NCBI GenBank assembly: GCA_014773175.1
Contig: VXCM01001443.1
Coordinates: 50,848-114,847 of the forward strand
Reading direction: 5' to 3'
DNA: 64,000 nucleotides
From: Lucifuga dentata
Lineage: Eukaryota; Chordata; Actinopteri; Ophidiiformes; Bythitidae
In this document: piece by piece, positions 60,896-64,000 of the stretch
How the letters are laid out: every line of letters starts with the position of its first letter
Position numbering within the stretch: position 1 is the stretch's first letter
Made by a program: the position numbers and the translations under genes
Notes under the pieces: generated by a model
The model's database searches: none
What the model was told of the DNA's origin: nothing
Seen by the model: only the letters and a program-made list of their open reading frames with translations

Positions 60896-61734
60896 GGAGT
60901 GTGTGTTGAATGTTGTCAAAGTTGAAAAACTTGAGGGTGATGCCTAAAGAAATGCATCCAGTAACAAACCCACAGATCCTGAACTGCCCTGAAAGCCTCA
61001 TTGTTAATTGGCTTGTTATTTTTGTAACATGCTGGCATCATCATGTACCAGATGTGAATTTACCTGCCACACATCTGGTTACACACACCCACAATGTATG
61101 CGTTTCATATTCCATAGGTGTTGCCAGCTAGGCCTGACACAGCCGGCCAATCAGAACAGAGCAGGCTTTTCACAGGGGCCTTAAAGAGACAGCACCTAAA
61201 ATGGCTTGTTTTCATTCAGCGAGAACAGTGGTGGTGCTGTAAGGGAGAGTAAAAGTGGATCAATGTGGGTTTTTTTTACACTTTAAAATATTGCAAAGGT
61301 TTTAAAATAGACCTAAATGAAAATAAGAATAAAGAAATTTGCATAATATGTCCTCTTTAATAATTACATTTGTTTCAAACTCCAAAATTCTCATGCTGTA
61401 TCCATGAGTCACATCACAAACTGAAGAGGAAGAAAAGCCATGCTGAATGTTTTTTCTGTGATATTAGAGGTGACAAGAGATATTTAACTTCCACTGCAAG
61501 ATTTAAATTAATTCTCTCTATTTAACTCTCATTCCCTCTATTATCATTCATCATCAGCTGGCAAGCGTGTGATTATTGTGGAGAATTTACCATAATGAAC
61601 TTATACTAATACAGCACAACACAGAACAACTGTCGCAAGGGGACGTCTGGAGATGTTATTCTGTTTAATTTAATAAGGTCAAACTGAAAGTGACAAACAA
61701 AGCAGATATGAGGCTTTTCAGAGATTGAAAGCTG

Positions 61735-61763
61735 AGGTGATGATGATGATGATGATGATGATG
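61735..61763. repeat. (GAT)n trinucleotide repeat
   Basis: About nine GAT units in the intron. Confidence 0.88.
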
Positions 61764-62024
61764 CTCTCTGCACAATATGCGATGCTATCTTTGCTGACAT
61801 ATATGAAGAATGGGAGAGGAAATTATCCAGAGTTCATGAAAAAGTGAGAAATCCTGTTATTGGCCTTTTTTTTTTTTTTTTTTTTTTGTTTCATACAGCC
61901 AGCTCCTCGCAAAAAAGATTAGAAGATTTTAAAGAAGTGCATAATCTCCTTTAACAGCTTATCAAAACTTTAATGATTTGGTGATAAAGAGCACAAAGTT
62001 AAGTAGCCGGTTAAGAGGATAACT

Positions 62025-62115
62025 CCCCAGTGCAGTCTAGTGATTAGTAGATGAGAATTGGGAGACCGAAAATCCGGGTTGCAAATCCCACTCCTGCCAC
62101 TTATTCACTTTGAGG
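62025..62115 (+). repeat. Possible tRNA-derived SINE head or tRNA relic
   Basis: CAGTCTAGTGATTAGTAGATG resembles an A box region, and GGGTTGCAAATCCCACTCC, about 35 bases later, resembles a pol III B box. A cloverleaf cannot be completed, so it is not a functional tRNA. Confidence 0.3.
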
Positions 62116-62924
62116 GGAGAAGAAGCTCCATTTCAGCTTTGGGGTATTGTCACGGGGTAATCATTTTGAAAAGTGATAAATAGAACCCCCTTTTATTCGC
62201 CCTTTCGGAATCCAAAACATCTTTATGTACGTATTATTTTGCTGTGTCTCTTTGGTTAACACCCGTCAAGACCCAATTATAGCTGCAGAAGCCTTGTGCT
62301 TTCATGAGGAGTGAAGCTACAGACGGTTGTGTCAGCGTGAGCATCATCTTATACAGTGTGTAACCTTACACCAACTATACACAGCCATGTTTTAATGAGG
62401 GTGTTTCTAAGGACACAATTCAGCAGATTGAGTAGTTTATCTTCATGCCAGTGAGTCATTTGGGTTTTATGGCTGCAATTTATTCAGTGTTGACTAAACA
62501 ACATGGATTTTTTGACAGATATAGCGTATTTTGGCACGCATTCACATATGAATGTCTAATTTATAAAAGCTACGCAGCTAAAGCTTTTGCTGAATTAGTT
62601 GGAGGACAAATGAAGCGAAATGGCAAACCCATCTCCCCTCTCACTTTGCTCGCTATCTGCGAGATAAGGATCCACTTAGTATAAAACGGAAAAAAAAAAG
62701 GCATTAATTACCTTGTGAAATCTAAAGACCATTAACTTTGTGTGTCAAGTGATGTTTCTCAGTTTCTAATCAGAGTTTTAGTGATATAAATTACTCTCTG
62801 GATGAGAAAAACAGATATGGTGTGGGACGTGTGTGTGCACATGCAGACCGTGTGTGTGTGTGTCCCTGCGTCTGTGTGCTTTGTGTACATGTGTGTGTTT
62901 GTGACTCTGGGAAGCAAGTAGAGC

Positions 62925-62990
62925 AAGAAAGAGAGAGAGAAAAAAGTGAAATAAAGACAGAGAGAGAGAGAGAGAAGAGAGAGAGAGAAG
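62925..62990. repeat. (GA)n-rich tract near a zfpm2 exon
   Basis: Interrupted GA units 90-150 bases beyond the donor of the exon at 63,079. A (TG)n-rich tract at about 62,850-62,900 adjoins it. In the transcript these are (TC)n and (CA)n. Confidence 0.85.
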
Positions 62991-63078
62991 TTGAGTGGAT
63001 GGAGGATTGTCAGTGTCGTTGCCGTGGCGATGTGGCGTGGTGTGTTGCGCTGTGGAGAGATAACAGGCTGCTGCTTAC

Positions 63079-63190
63079 CTTTGCTGTACACCACACAGTT
63101 GTTTTTGTTGTCTTCCGCTCCCTGCCAAGTCACATCCAGCAGCCACCTGGGGCCGGTGCTCAGCACCACCGGGACCGTGCTCTTCGTCTT
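63079..63190 (-). CDS. zfpm2: zfpm2 exon, first half of the N-terminal PR/SET-like region
   Basis: This 112-base exon encodes [14 protein letters not shown] then [24 protein letters not shown], close to the same segment of tetrapod FOG-2. The acceptor CAG is at 63,191-63,193 and the donor GTAAGC at 63,073-63,078. It enters in phase 0 and leaves after one base of the final glycine codon, which the exon at 16,799-17,005 completes. The intervening intron is therefore about 46 kb. No upstream exon is visible between 63,194 and 64,000, so the start codon, the N-terminal repression motif and the promoter lie outside the window. Confidence 0.95.
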
Positions 63191-63193
63191 CTG

Positions 63194-63540
63194 GACGAGG
63201 ACAGATAACAAACACTAATCATTTGCTTATTTTGGTGATTAAAGAAACATTAATAAGCACTGCTGTTATGCTCTTCTGCTGTTATGCACTGAATAGCCAT
63301 AAACAGACAATTTCAGAAACTATACAGTATACAGAGTGCAAGCCAGTGCACACTGTTCAAGGGTTTTGTGTGTGTGTGTGTGTGTGTGTGTTATGGCATG
63401 TGACAACAGACAAAGGCTGTTGCAAAATGGCTGTAGGAGCCTGCATGCTGTCATTAGGAAGAAGTATCATCTAGGATTGAACCCAATGATTCAGCATTAG
63501 ATCTTCCAGATTAACATCTCACGTGTCCAGGAACTTAAAA

Positions 63541-63571
<31 letters not shown>

Positions 63572-64000
63572 AAAGGCCGATGACTTTCAGAGAGAACGGA
63601 GCGAGTGTGCAGCGGTGAACTTTGGGCACATTGTGCCTCGCTATCGCCAGGATCTCACTATTTCCTGAAACAACCAGGGAAGAATTTAAAGAATCAGGAT
63701 CCATTTCAAAGGGCGATTGAGGTTAGAGTTTTACAATATGCTGGAAAAATTATTCTGAATGTGTAAGGTCATTTTTCTTCTCGGTCAGAGGTCAAGCGTG
63801 GAGTTTTATTTCTATGAAAGAGAGAATAAAACACAGAGATAGAGTGCAACAGCCACCATAATAGATTCACATGGAGCAGGGTTACCAGATCTGCTTGCTC
63901 TATTTATCCTCATATGATTTTCTATTCTGTTTTATTTTATTTTCAAAGGGTAATGAAAGCCAAGAATACACTGTCACTGCACTTGCAAAAGCGGGGTAGT
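63194..64000 (-). other. 5'-ward zfpm2 intron, partial
   Basis: No exon is recognised. The stretch holds a (TG)n tract (about 63,366-63,391) and an A-run followed by (GA)n (63,538-63,571). It continues past the window edge. Confidence 0.7.

Larger units (their letters stand above)
60236..61361. mobile_element. TTAA-flanked terminal-inverted-repeat element, family B
   Basis: TTAA at 60,236-60,239 and 61,358-61,361 flank ends AGGGGACATATG... and, on the opposite strand, AGAGGACATATTATG. The element is about 510 bp without the nested family A MITE. Its middle shares sequence with 32,080-33,099 (GAAATGCATCCAGTAA, CCTGAACTG, AGTGGATCA). There is no transposase frame. Confidence 0.72.
17006..63078 (-). 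other. Single zfpm2 intron of about 46 kb
   Basis: The flanking exons encode contiguous FOG-2 sequence (VYSKG then GQLWC), so no zfpm2 exon is expected inside. None of the frames in it looks like a gene; all are short and many arise from microsatellites. Outside the repeats and candidate regulatory stretches listed separately, I see only unremarkable unique AT-rich sequence at about 21.0-24.1, 36.3-39.2, 42.0-44.7, 45.5-48.0, 49.5-51.3, 53.2-54.9, 55.7-60.2 and 61.4-63.0 kb. The large size and the scarcity of repeats in many parts fit a developmental regulator with intronic enhancers (inference). Confidence 0.85.

Noticed and set aside
62025..62115. tRNA gene
   Set aside because: A and B box-like motifs exist but the stems do not pair into a cloverleaf; kept only as a possible SINE relic.
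62822..63208. 128-codon plus-strand frame over the right-hand zfpm2 exon
   Set aside because: Made of TG and GA repeats plus the antisense of a genuine exon.
63519..63704. Next upstream zfpm2 exon
   Set aside because: The peptide does not resemble the acidic region or the TTWGPFPG segment expected before the KTK exon, and no phase-0 donor fits.

Overview
The window is vertebrate nuclear DNA, almost certainly from a teleost fish. It is AT-rich, intron-dominated and full of dinucleotide microsatellites. It carries teleost-style DNA-transposon remnants (a hAT element with 'TGGTTCTCAAAC' ends, TTAA-flanked piggyBac-like MITEs, the 'AGTACTTAAGTA' hAT-type repeat, LINE 3' tails). The one large reading frame is the terminal exon of ZFPM2 (FOG-2, Friend of GATA 2). 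I recognise it from its multitype zinc fingers, the PIDLSKK CtBP-binding motif, the RTRKRRK basic block and a C-terminal finger ending in SSHAAEHVK. The sequence does not show which fish paralogue (zfpm2a or zfpm2b) it is, nor the species.

Layout. (1) Positions 1 to about 7.5 kb hold no recognised gene: microsatellites, LINE tails, a complete 580-bp TTAA-flanked MITE at 4.5-5.1 kb, and two unique stretches that look like conserved non-coding sequence. (2) About 7.57-11.28 kb, plus strand: the 3' part of an unrecognised spliced gene. Its last three exons join cleanly in phase and end in a stop codon, with a polyadenylation signal 370 bases further on. (3) About 11.83-17.0 kb, minus strand: the 3' end of zfpm2, namely a 3' UTR of about 1 kb with two 8-mer miR-200b/c/429 sites, the large terminal exon and two smaller zinc-finger exons. 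The two genes converge tail to tail, with about 200 bp between their poly(A) signals. (4) 17.0-63.08 kb: a single zfpm2 intron of about 46 kb. It contains nested transposons, an 84-bp-arm hairpin, palindromic GATA sites, a GC-rich block at 24.2-25.8 kb, and many unique stretches of enhancer-like composition. (5) 63,079-63,190: the next upstream zfpm2 exon. The 5' exons and promoter lie beyond the right edge.

Assembly quality matters here. Five loci show an exact 61-66 bp direct duplication on the two sides of a single N, the mark of overlapping contig ends joined without merging. One of these lies in the zfpm2 terminal exon and shifts the frame by 65 bases, so automatic annotation would truncate the protein and lose its last zinc finger. 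Counting the overlap once leaves an exact whole number of codons to the true stop at 12,841-12,843. There is also a 106-N gap at 51,395-51,500 and other single Ns, mostly in low-complexity tracts.

I found no convincing new protein-coding system. The most interesting items are the unrecognised convergent gene, the paired miR-200 sites in the FOG-2 3' UTR, the same MITE family placed twice in or against another TTAA element family, the long hairpin, and inverted simple repeats around an exon.
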